Below, piece after piece: positions 33,885 to 41,088 of a stretch of DNA of 64,000 bases. The notes beneath the pieces were generated by a model, which had not been told where the DNA came from, ran no database searches, and was given only the letters and a program-made list of their open reading frames with translations. Every line of letters starts with the position of its first letter. The first letter of the stretch is position 1. This DNA is from an uncultured Rikenellaceae bacterium. GTDB lineage: Bacteria; Bacteroidota; Bacteroidia; Bacteroidales; Rikenellaceae. A program made the position numbers and the translations under genes. The stretch is taken from assembly GCA_944321925.1 (NCBI GenBank), contig CALUND010000008.1:1-64000 (forward strand). Reading direction: 5' to 3'.

Positions 33885-36041
33885 TTATTCGTCCTTGTCC
33901 GAATCGGTATAAGCCTTGAGCAACTTCTCCTGTACATCAGCAGGAACCTGCTCATAGGAGGAGAATTTCATCGTATAGGTTGCCCGACCGTTGGTAAGCG
34001 ACGAGAGCGTCGTCGAATAGCGATAGAGCTCGGCCAACGGAACGCGCGCCGTGAGACGATCGAATCCCTTATCGGAACTCATACCCTCGATCATGGCCCG
34101 ACGATTCTGCAAATCGCTCATCACATCGCCCATACGATCGCTCGGGACAAGCACCTCGACCGTATAGATCGGTTCCATGATCTTCGGTCCGGCATTGCGG
34201 AAAGCCTCCTTGAAGGCGTTGCGGCCGGCCAACTTGAAGGAGATCTCGTTCGAATCTACCGGGTGCATCTTACCGTCGTAAACCACGACGCGGATATCCC
34301 GTGCATAAGAGCCGGTAAGCGGTCCCTCTGTCATCTTCTCCATGATTCCCTTCAAAATCGCAGGCAGGAAGCGCGCATCGATCGCACCACCGACAATCGA
34401 ACTGTAGAATTGCAACTTTCCGCCCCACTCCAGATCGTACTCCTCTTTTCCTTTGATGTTGACCGGAATTTCACGTCCGTTCACCTTATACTTGGTCGGC
34501 TCGGGCATACCGTCGTAGTAAGGCTCAATCACCAGATGAACCTCTCCGAACTGCCCGGCGCCTCCGGACTGTTTCTTGTGCCGATAATCCGCCTGAGCGA
34601 CCTTCGTGATGGTCTCGCGATAGGGGATACGGGGCGCCATGAACTCCACATCCATCTTGTTCTCGGTCGAGAGCCTGTATTTCAAAATATTGAGATGATG
34701 CTCGCCCTGTCCCTGAAGAATGGTCTGTTTGAGCTCCTTGGAATACTCTACCAGGATGGTCGGATCTTCGTATTTCGCCTTATTGAGCAGCTCGCCCAAC
34801 TTCTCGTCCTCGCCCGTCTTGACCGCCTTCACGGCAACACGATAACGCGGCTCCGGGAAAACGATCGGATCGATCGCCACCGGGGCCGAAGGAGCCGACA
34901 ACGTATCGTTCGTACGCGTACCTTTCAGTTTCACCGTACAGCCGATATCGCCCGCCAGCATCTCCGTCACCTTCACCCGGTTCTTGCCTGCCACAACAAA
35001 AATCTGGGAAATTTTCTCTCGGTTTCCCGTGCGTGAATTGAGCAGCTCCATGCCCTCGGTCAATTTACCGCGCAACAGACGGAAATAGCTGATCTCGCCC
35101 AAATGGGGCTCCATCTGGCTCTTGAAGACGAACAGCGCCACCGGACCTTCCGGATCGGCCGCGATCTCATTGCCATCCGTCGACACGAACTTCGGAGCGG
35201 TAGCCGGACCGGGAGCCACGTTGATGATAAACTCCATGAGTCGTTTGGTCCCTATATCCTTTTTGCCCGATGCGCAGAAGATCGGCATCAGGTCACGTTT
35301 GGCCAACCCCAACTTGAGTCCGTGACGCATCTCATCCTGCGTGAGCGTCCCCTTCTCGAAATAGAACTCCATGAGCTGTTCGTCGTTCTCCGCAGCTGCC
35401 TCCACCAGAATCTGATTCAACTCCCGGGCCGTCTCGATCTGATCGTCGGGAATCTCCAACTCCTCTCGCGTACCGTTATCGTCCTTGAAACGGTACATCT
35501 TCATCATCAGCACGTCGATGAAACTGTCGAACGTCGGTCCTACCTGTACGGGATACTGCACGATCACCGGCGTAACCCGCGAAGCCGTACGGATGCTCTC
35601 CATCGTCGACTCCCAGGAGGCCTTGTCGGAATCGAGCTGATTGACCACACCGATGATCGGCTTGCCCAATGTCCGGGCATACCGGGCCTGTATCTCGCTG
35701 CCTGCTTCAAATCCGTTCTGCGCATTGAACACCATCACGCCGACATCGGCCACCTTGAAGGCCGAAAAAAGACTCCCGCAGAAATCGTCCGATCCCGGGG
35801 TGTCAATGATGTTGAGCTTGCGACCCATAAACTCGGTAAAAAGGAGGGTCGAATAGATGGAGCGTTTGTATTCATGCTCCAGATCCGTATTGTCTGAAAG
35901 GGTATTTTCCCCTTCGATACTACCCCTGCGATCGATCACCTTACCCTCGAAAGCCATCGCTTCAGCAAGGGTAGTTTTCCCAGATCCAGGCGCACCGATC
36001 AGAACAATGTTTTTCAGTTCGTTGGTCGTGTATGTTTTCAT
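33885..36041 (-). CDS. Elongation factor G paralogue (EF-G2-like)
   Basis: This 718-residue protein has the complete five-domain EF-G architecture but a divergent G domain. The P loop is GAPGSGKTT near 17-25 instead of AHIDAGKTT. The G3 motif reads DTPGSDDF near 90 instead of DTPGHVDF, so the catalytic His is Ser. G4 is NQLD instead of NKxD. The switch I region lacks the RGITI sequence. Domain IV/V motifs (SGGAGQFGEVHLVIEP, FKEAFRNAGPKIMEPIYTVEVLVPSDRMGDVMSDLQNRR) are well kept. As I recall, a Bacteroides thetaiotaomicron EF-G paralogue (EF-G2) has been reported to support translation without GTP hydrolysis; this is probably its counterpart. It is not the housekeeping fusA. Confidence 0.9.
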   Translation of the reverse strand: MKTYTTNELKNIVLIGAPGSGKTTLAEAMAFEGKVIDRRGSIEGENTLSDNTDLEHEYKRSIYSTLLFTEFMGRKLNIIDTPGSDDFCGSLFSAFKVADVGVMVFNAQNGFEAGSEIQARYARTLGKPIIGVVNQLDSDKASWESTMESIRTASRVTPVIVQYPVQVGPTFDSFIDVLMMKMYRFKDDNGTREELEIPDDQIETARELNQILVEAAAENDEQLMEFYFEKGTLTQDEMRHGLKLGLAKRDLMPIFCASGKKDIGTKRLMEFIINVAPGPATAPKFVSTDGNEIAADPEGPVALFVFKSQMEPHLGEISYFRLLRGKLTEGMELLNSRTGNREKISQIFVVAGKNRVKVTEMLAGDIGCTVKLKGTRTNDTLSAPSAPVAIDPIVFPEPRYRVAVKAVKTGEDEKLGELLNKAKYEDPTILVEYSKELKQTILQGQGEHHLNILKYRLSTENKMDVEFMAPRIPYRETITKVAQADYRHKKQSGGAGQFGEVHLVIEPYYDGMPEPTKYKVNGREIPVNIKGKEEYDLEWGGKLQFYSSIVGGAIDARFLPAILKGIMEKMTEGPLTGSYARDIRVVVYDGKMHPVDSNEISFKLAGRNAFKEAFRNAGPKIMEPIYTVEVLVPSDRMGDVMSDLQNRRAMIEGMSSDKGFDRLTARVPLAELYRYSTTLSSLTNGRATYTMKFSSYEQVPADVQEKLLKAYTDSDKDE

Positions 36042-36230
36042 AAACGGTCGTGGTATTAGGTTAACGTGGTTCTAAAGTTAAAAAAATATTTTGGGAAATC
36101 GCTGACAGAGCGACCTTTTTTTCTTCCGACACGAAGAAAAATAGCATAAAACACCATTTCTTCCAAATTCAAGCGTCACGTTTCCGAATAGAATCGCTAA
36201 TTTTGGAATCGGTCTATTTCTTCTCTTCGT

Positions 36231-36986
36231 ATGAAAACAAAAATCTTTTTTCTGCTCCTCTGTCTCGCATCTTTTTGGGGAAGCATCGAATCTTCGGCCC
36301 AGTCCTCCCACCTGCGCATCATGAGCTACAACGTACGAAACTGCCTCGGCATGGATTCCGTTCTCGATTACCAACGCGTAGCCGATGTTATCCGCACGGC
36401 CGATCCCGATCTTGTCGGCCTGCAGGAGCTCGACAGCATGACCCAACGCTATCCCGGCAAGGTCGCCCTCTCCGAACTGGCCGAACGAACCGGCATGTAT
36501 GCCGTATACGCCCCCACGATGGACTACCGCGGCGGGAAATACGGCCACGGAATCCTCTCGAAAGAGAAACCCATCGGCAGGGAGATCGTGCCGCTCATCA
36601 GTTCGAAAGAACCGCGCGTCATGCTCATTGTCGAGTTCCCCGACTATTTCCTCTGCAACCTCCACCTCTCGATCCATGCAAAAGACCGGCCCGAATCGGC
36701 CCGGATCATCATAGACAGAGTCTCCCGGCTCGACAAGCCGGTATTCCTGACAGGCGATTTCAACGCCCGCCCCACTGAATCGACCATCGTCCTGTTGCAG
36801 AAATATTTCACCCCTTTGAGCGATCCCGCCATGAAAACGTCGCCCGCCAACAACCCCCGTGCGACGATCGACTACATCTTCTTTTATACGGCACGCAATC
36901 CCGAATACGAAACTTCCGGTGCCCGCGTGATCGAAGAACCGGTCGCATCGGATCACCGCCCGCTCGTAGTGGATGTAAAATTTTAG
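36231..36986 (+). CDS. Secreted endonuclease/exonuclease/phosphatase family protein, copy 1
   Basis: This 251-residue protein has a Sec signal peptide (MKTKIFFLLLCLASFWGS, cleavage near SSAQ 24) and a complete EEP fold. The motifs are MSYNVRNCLGMDSVLDYQ, GLQELDSMTQRY, GHGILSKE, CNLHLSIH, LTGDFNARPTES, ATIDYIFF and SDHRPLVVD. All catalytic residues (Asn, Glu, His, Asp, Asn, Asp-His) are present. Such secreted proteins act as phosphodiesterases or nucleases in the periplasm or outside the cell. A TAATTTTG -7-like box lies at 36198-36205, without a good -33. It has a close paralogue immediately downstream. Confidence 0.9.
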   Translation: MKTKIFFLLLCLASFWGSIESSAQSSHLRIMSYNVRNCLGMDSVLDYQRVADVIRTADPDLVGLQELDSMTQRYPGKVALSELAERTGMYAVYAPTMDYRGGKYGHGILSKEKPIGREIVPLISSKEPRVMLIVEFPDYFLCNLHLSIHAKDRPESARIIIDRVSRLDKPVFLTGDFNARPTESTIVLLQKYFTPLSDPAMKTSPANNPRATIDYIFFYTARNPEYETSGARVIEEPVASDHRPLVVDVKF

Positions 36987-37107
36987 GACACCCAAAAATC
37001 CTTTGTAAAAAAACTGGGAAACGTCCACTACCGACCGCCGGTCATTCTTTTTTTCAACTGGATTCATTACCTTTGAGCAAAATTCAAACTCTAAACAATA
37101 TCATCGC

Positions 37108-37869
37108 ATGAAAACAAGAAACCTTTTCGGAATGCTCTGTGTGATGCTTCTTGCCCTTTCCATGAGCAGCTGCATGCAACCCAACCACCTGCGCATCATG
37201 AGCTACAACGTGCGCAACTGCCTCGGGATGGACTCCGTCCTCGATTACCAACGCGTTGCCGATGTCATCCTCGCTGCCAACCCCGATATCGTCGGAATCC
37301 AGGAGCTCGACAGCATGACCCTGCGCTATCCCGGCAAAGTCGCTCTCTCGGAACTGGCCGAGCGAACCGGCATGTATGCGGTATATGCTCCTACAATCGA
37401 CTACCGCGGAGGAAAATACGGTCACGGAATCCTCTCGAAAGAGGAACCCATCGACTGGGAGATCGTCCCGCTCATCAGCTCCAGCGAACCACGCGTCATG
37501 CTACTCGTGGAATTTGCCAACTACTATTTCTGCAATCTCCACATGTCGCTCCAACCGAAAGACCGTCCGGAATCGGCCGAAATCATCGTCGACAAACTGG
37601 CCCAGCTCGACAAACCGGTATTCCTGACAGGAGACTTCAACGCCCAGCCCGACGATCCGGCCATCGCAGTCTTCCAGGAGAATGGGGTATTGCTGTTGAG
37701 CGATCCGACCCAAAATACCTTCCCGGCAAACCGGCCCCGCATCACGATCGACTACATCATGTATAAACCGGATGCCCAAAGTGCAAAATACAAAACGTCC
37801 GATTTCCGCGTAATTGAAGAGACCGTCGCATCGGATCACCGTCCGCTCGTCGTGGACGTGGACTTCTGA
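37108..37869 (+). CDS. Endonuclease/exonuclease/phosphatase family lipoprotein, copy 2
   Basis: This 253-residue tandem paralogue of the gene at 36231 shares long identical blocks (MSYNVRNCLGMDSVLDYQ, ELDSMT, YPGKVALSELAERTGMYAVY). Its export signal differs, with a lipobox LSMSSCMQ (Cys near 22), so it should be membrane-anchored. All EEP catalytic motifs are intact, ending SDHRPLVVDVDF. TACCTTTG at 37068-37075 could be its own -7 box, but the -33 match is poor. A strong terminator follows at 37894. Confidence 0.9.
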   Translation: MKTRNLFGMLCVMLLALSMSSCMQPNHLRIMSYNVRNCLGMDSVLDYQRVADVILAANPDIVGIQELDSMTLRYPGKVALSELAERTGMYAVYAPTIDYRGGKYGHGILSKEEPIDWEIVPLISSSEPRVMLLVEFANYYFCNLHMSLQPKDRPESAEIIVDKLAQLDKPVFLTGDFNAQPDDPAIAVFQENGVLLLSDPTQNTFPANRPRITIDYIMYKPDAQSAKYKTSDFRVIEETVASDHRPLVVDVDF

Positions 37870-37893
37870 TCCCGTTTTCTCCATCAAACATAT

Positions 37894-37926
37894 AAAAAAG
37901 GCGCGTAAACAATACGCGCCTTTTTT
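37894..37926 (+). terminator. Rho-independent terminator after the EEP pair
   Basis: The stem GGCGCGTA/TACGCGCC (37900-37907 with 37913-37920) has a 5-nt loop and is flanked by A6 before and T6 after. It is 25 bp after the stop codon of the second EEP gene. Confidence 0.9.
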
Positions 37927-38067
37927 CATACGATCCCGTGAAAATAACCACCACGGACGAACAACCCCGTCTCCCTGTTGCAGATCGATCGGCATGGTTT
38001 TAGCGAATAGTTTCCCTCGGAGACCTCTCTTTTCTGCAGCACACTTCACGAAAAAATCGATTGCCCC

Positions 38068-39438
38068 ATGAAAAGCAAGATAACCCTGATAATGAACAAG
38101 CTGTTGGTCGATCTCGGCATCAAACCGCACGTAGCCGACTGGCTCGATCAGATCGTCATCATCGCCATCATCCTGATTCTGGCCCTGCTCACTGCACTCA
38201 TCTGTCGGTTTCTGCTGGTCACCGTCCTGCGCCGCGCATTCAGCAAAGTCCATTTCAAATGGGGCGCCCTGGTTTTCGACCCGCATCTTCTCACCCGAAT
38301 CGCCTACATGCTTCCGGTTATCATCGTCTTCATCCTGATCCCGTTCGCCTACCCCCCGGGCAGCAAAATGCCGGCTCTTATCCAGAAATGCTGCGTCATC
38401 TACATCATCATCGTCATTCTGCTCTTCTTCAACGCCTTCTTCAAACTGACCTTCCGAATCCTCAACCAAAAGGAACCCTTCCGCGATCGTCCCCTGAAAG
38501 GCGCGCTCCAAATCATCCAGGTAGCACTTGTCTGCATAGGGCTGATCCTGATGTTCAGCGTCTTGTTCGAACGATCGCCCCTCCACCTCCTCACCGGACT
38601 CGGAGCCTCGGCCGCCGTGCTGATGCTGGTCTTCAAAGACAGCATTCTCGGATTCGTCGGTGGCGTACAACTCTCCGCAAACCACATGCTCAAACCGGGC
38701 GACTGGATCACCGTCCCGGGTAGCGGCGTAGACGGAACCGTCATGGAGGTGACTCTCAACACGGTCAAAGTCAGAAATTTCGACAACACCATTCTGATGA
38801 TCCCGCCCTACACCCTCGTCAGTCAATCCTTCCAAAACTGGCAAGGAATGGCCGAATCGGGCGGACGACGCGTCATGCGTTCGATCAATATCGACATGAA
38901 CAGCATCCGGTTCTGCACCCCCGAAATGATCGACCGTTACAAACAGATCCCCCTCCTGAAAGAGTATCTCGAAAAAAAAGAGGCTGAACTGGCCCAGCCC
39001 GATTCGAATCTGGAAATCGACAACCCCGTAGTCATCAACCTGCACCGGCTGACCAACATCGGCATATTCAGAGCCTATCTCGATCTCTACATCCACCAAC
39101 TGAAAGTGGTGAATACCGATCTCGACTGCATGATACGCCACCTGCAACCCACCCCGGAAGGCATACCGATGCAGCTCTATTTCTTCTCCTCCATCAAAGA
39201 GTGGGCAACCTACGAAGCCATTCAGGCCGACGTTTTCGACCATGTGATGGCCATTGTCCCCGAGTTCGACCTGCGGATCTTCCAACGGCCTTCCGGTTTC
39301 GATCTGCAACAAACGGTCGAACAATGCGACAACACTCCCAGCCAGCCGTCAACCCCTGCGGGAACTATGCCGGAGAACCGGTCTGCGTCCCAAAAGCAGA
39401 ACGGCGGAGATGCAAACGCTTCGGCAATCCGGCCATAA
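38068..39438 (+). CDS. MscS-family mechanosensitive ion channel (YbdG-like)
   Basis: This 456-residue inner-membrane protein has about five transmembrane segments in the first 200 residues. The MscS pore helix and beta domain follow: LTGLGASAAVLMLVFKDSILGFVGGVQLSANHMLKPGDWITVPGSGVDGTVMEV near 180-235, with VSQSFQNWQG near 250. The C-terminal cytoplasmic domain contains TNIGIFRAYLDLYIHQ, typical of the YbdG subgroup. Such channels open under osmotic down-shock. The last 40 residues are Ser/Gln/Asn-rich and low in complexity. It appears monocistronic; no consensus promoter was found in the 140 bp upstream. Confidence 0.9.
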   Translation: MKSKITLIMNKLLVDLGIKPHVADWLDQIVIIAIILILALLTALICRFLLVTVLRRAFSKVHFKWGALVFDPHLLTRIAYMLPVIIVFILIPFAYPPGSKMPALIQKCCVIYIIIVILLFFNAFFKLTFRILNQKEPFRDRPLKGALQIIQVALVCIGLILMFSVLFERSPLHLLTGLGASAAVLMLVFKDSILGFVGGVQLSANHMLKPGDWITVPGSGVDGTVMEVTLNTVKVRNFDNTILMIPPYTLVSQSFQNWQGMAESGGRRVMRSINIDMNSIRFCTPEMIDRYKQIPLLKEYLEKKEAELAQPDSNLEIDNPVVINLHRLTNIGIFRAYLDLYIHQLKVVNTDLDCMIRHLQPTPEGIPMQLYFFSSIKEWATYEAIQADVFDHVMAIVPEFDLRIFQRPSGFDLQQTVEQCDNTPSQPSTPAGTMPENRSASQKQNGGDANASAIRP

Positions 39439-39620
39439 ACTCTCCCCTGCACAAAACCGTTGCCGAAGATACCTTCCAAAACAACCGGCACCTGCGGTGC
39501 AGCATCCAACAAAACCGACCCAAAGGCGATCCGGGGAGAATAGGCCTTACGAGCCATCCCAATCGATCGACCGAAACACATCTGCACGTCAGTCCTTTCC
39601 GCCTCTTGCCCGGAATCAAC

Positions 39621-39665
39621 AGAACCGGAGCAGCCTTCCCTGAATCAGGGAAGGCTGCTCCGGTT
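39621..39665. repeat. 45-bp perfect palindrome between convergent genes
   Basis: Two 22-nt arms (39621-39642 and 39644-39665) are exact reverse complements around a single A. This gives a near loop-free hairpin on either strand. It lies between the convergent MscS gene and DUF5723 gene, 20 bp from the latter's stop codon. It most likely serves as a bidirectional terminator, although neither side carries a T run. Confidence 0.8.
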
Positions 39666-39685
39666 CTCCTGCCAGGGAAACAATG

Positions 39686-41065
39686 CTATTTGAAATACTT
39701 TGCCTTGCTGAGCGGAATGGCGAGTCCGAAATAGACATTATACGATTTCTGCCCCACGGGGAAGGTGATCTTCGAGCTATTGAGTGTCGCCGAACCGTAA
39801 CGGAAGGCCAGATAGTCCACCCCGAGGAAGAAGTTAATCCACTTCGGATGGGCATTCAGCGCAAATCCGATAACCCCCAACCGGTTGCGAATCAACGTAT
39901 GACTGAGCGATGCGGTAAACCAGCCGGCCGGCCGGAAATTGACCGACGCCGTCAGCTCGGAATAGGTATAACCATCGGCGAATTTCGTATGGGACAAAAG
40001 TCCGAAACCGATCGCATGATCGAGTATGTTGTACTCCGCACCGATATTGAGCGTCGTTGCCAACCGTTTGGTGTATTTCTCCGGCGTCGAAAGATGAATG
40101 TCGGAAAAACTGCCGTTACTGTTGCTGTTGGCGTTTCCCGTATCGAGATCGATCCCGGTAAACTCGAACCAGACATCATCCGTTGTTCCGGCGAAACCCG
40201 ATGCCGCACTCCAGCTGATGAAACCCAAATCGTTAAGGGCAAGCGATACTTTCAACCGCTCGTTGAGCAATTTCACCTCTGCCCCCAAATCGATCGCTCC
40301 ACCGAAACTTTTGATGTTGCTGGCCGAAAAACCATCGAACGAAAGCAGATCCGAAAAAGACATCGTTCCATTGAAATGGCTGAAAGACATACCGGTCACA
40401 TTGCCCCGGATACGTCCCTGGAGATCGGCCCGCACCTGATTGTCGTTGATCTGCAACTGCATCTTATCGAACTCGAGGTTCGCCTGCGCCAATCCCGCAA
40501 GACCCTTTACACGGAAACCGACCGTGATGTTTTTCCAGACCGGGAAGGAGAATCCGAGGGCCAGCTCCGCATAGGAATTGACTCCGATACTCATATCGGA
40601 AAGATCGTACGAACCACTCTGAAGCTCTTTCAACACCTGAAAAAATTCCTTCGGAATATTCACATCCGCAATGGCTCGCAGGTTCAGCCCTACCGACCAG
40701 AAATAACGCTTCGCATAGTTGCCGAAACCGATCAACTGTTCCGAAACATCCAGATTGACGTAATTGTTCCGCGAAAGTCCCCGCAGAAACTTATCCGACG
40801 GAACCGACTCATGGAGAAAAGTCACCAACCCCGCATCCGTAGGATAAAGAAAATTCTTGACCGAAAGAAAGTTGGAATTCAGGTTAATCCCAATCGCACC
40901 AAAAGCCGGGAAATTCACATACCCTCGCTGAGGCGCAAGCGCCGGATTGAGATCCAACCGCATGACCGACCCTTCCATGAAATAGGCCGTTTTCATCTGT
41001 GCCGAAGCCGAAGCGGTGACAAAACACAGAACAAGGAGCAAAAAAAGTTTGGTAAGCTGTTTCAT
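39686..41065 (-). CDS. DUF5723-type outer membrane beta-barrel protein
   Basis: This 459-residue exported protein has the signal peptide MKQLTKLFLLLVLCFVTASASAQ. The body is rich in alternating beta strands with aromatic ends, and the C-terminus YNVYFGLAIPLSKAKYFK resembles a Bacteroidetes outer-membrane barrel. FMEGSVMRLDLNPALAPQRGYVNFPAFGAIGINLNSNF near the N-terminus is a recurring motif of the DUF5723 family. Function is unknown. The ATG at 41065 is preferred over 41092 since it gives a clean signal peptide. The gene follows the large lipoprotein by 23 bp and is presumably co-transcribed with it. Confidence 0.78.
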   Translation of the reverse strand: MKQLTKLFLLLVLCFVTASASAQMKTAYFMEGSVMRLDLNPALAPQRGYVNFPAFGAIGINLNSNFLSVKNFLYPTDAGLVTFLHESVPSDKFLRGLSRNNYVNLDVSEQLIGFGNYAKRYFWSVGLNLRAIADVNIPKEFFQVLKELQSGSYDLSDMSIGVNSYAELALGFSFPVWKNITVGFRVKGLAGLAQANLEFDKMQLQINDNQVRADLQGRIRGNVTGMSFSHFNGTMSFSDLLSFDGFSASNIKSFGGAIDLGAEVKLLNERLKVSLALNDLGFISWSAASGFAGTTDDVWFEFTGIDLDTGNANSNSNGSFSDIHLSTPEKYTKRLATTLNIGAEYNILDHAIGFGLLSHTKFADGYTYSELTASVNFRPAGWFTASLSHTLIRNRLGVIGFALNAHPKWINFFLGVDYLAFRYGSATLNSSKITFPVGQKSYNVYFGLAIPLSKAKYFK

Positions 41066-41088
41066 CGGTTTTCCGTTTATCATCTGCC

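Noticed and set aside
38061..38723. Long open frames inside real genes on other frames (for example 38061-38723, 19907-21250, 37501-39324)
   Set aside because: They overlap genes with clear family motifs, are rich in Arg/Pro/His or Asp/Glu as expected of shadow frames in GC-rich DNA, and have no motifs.
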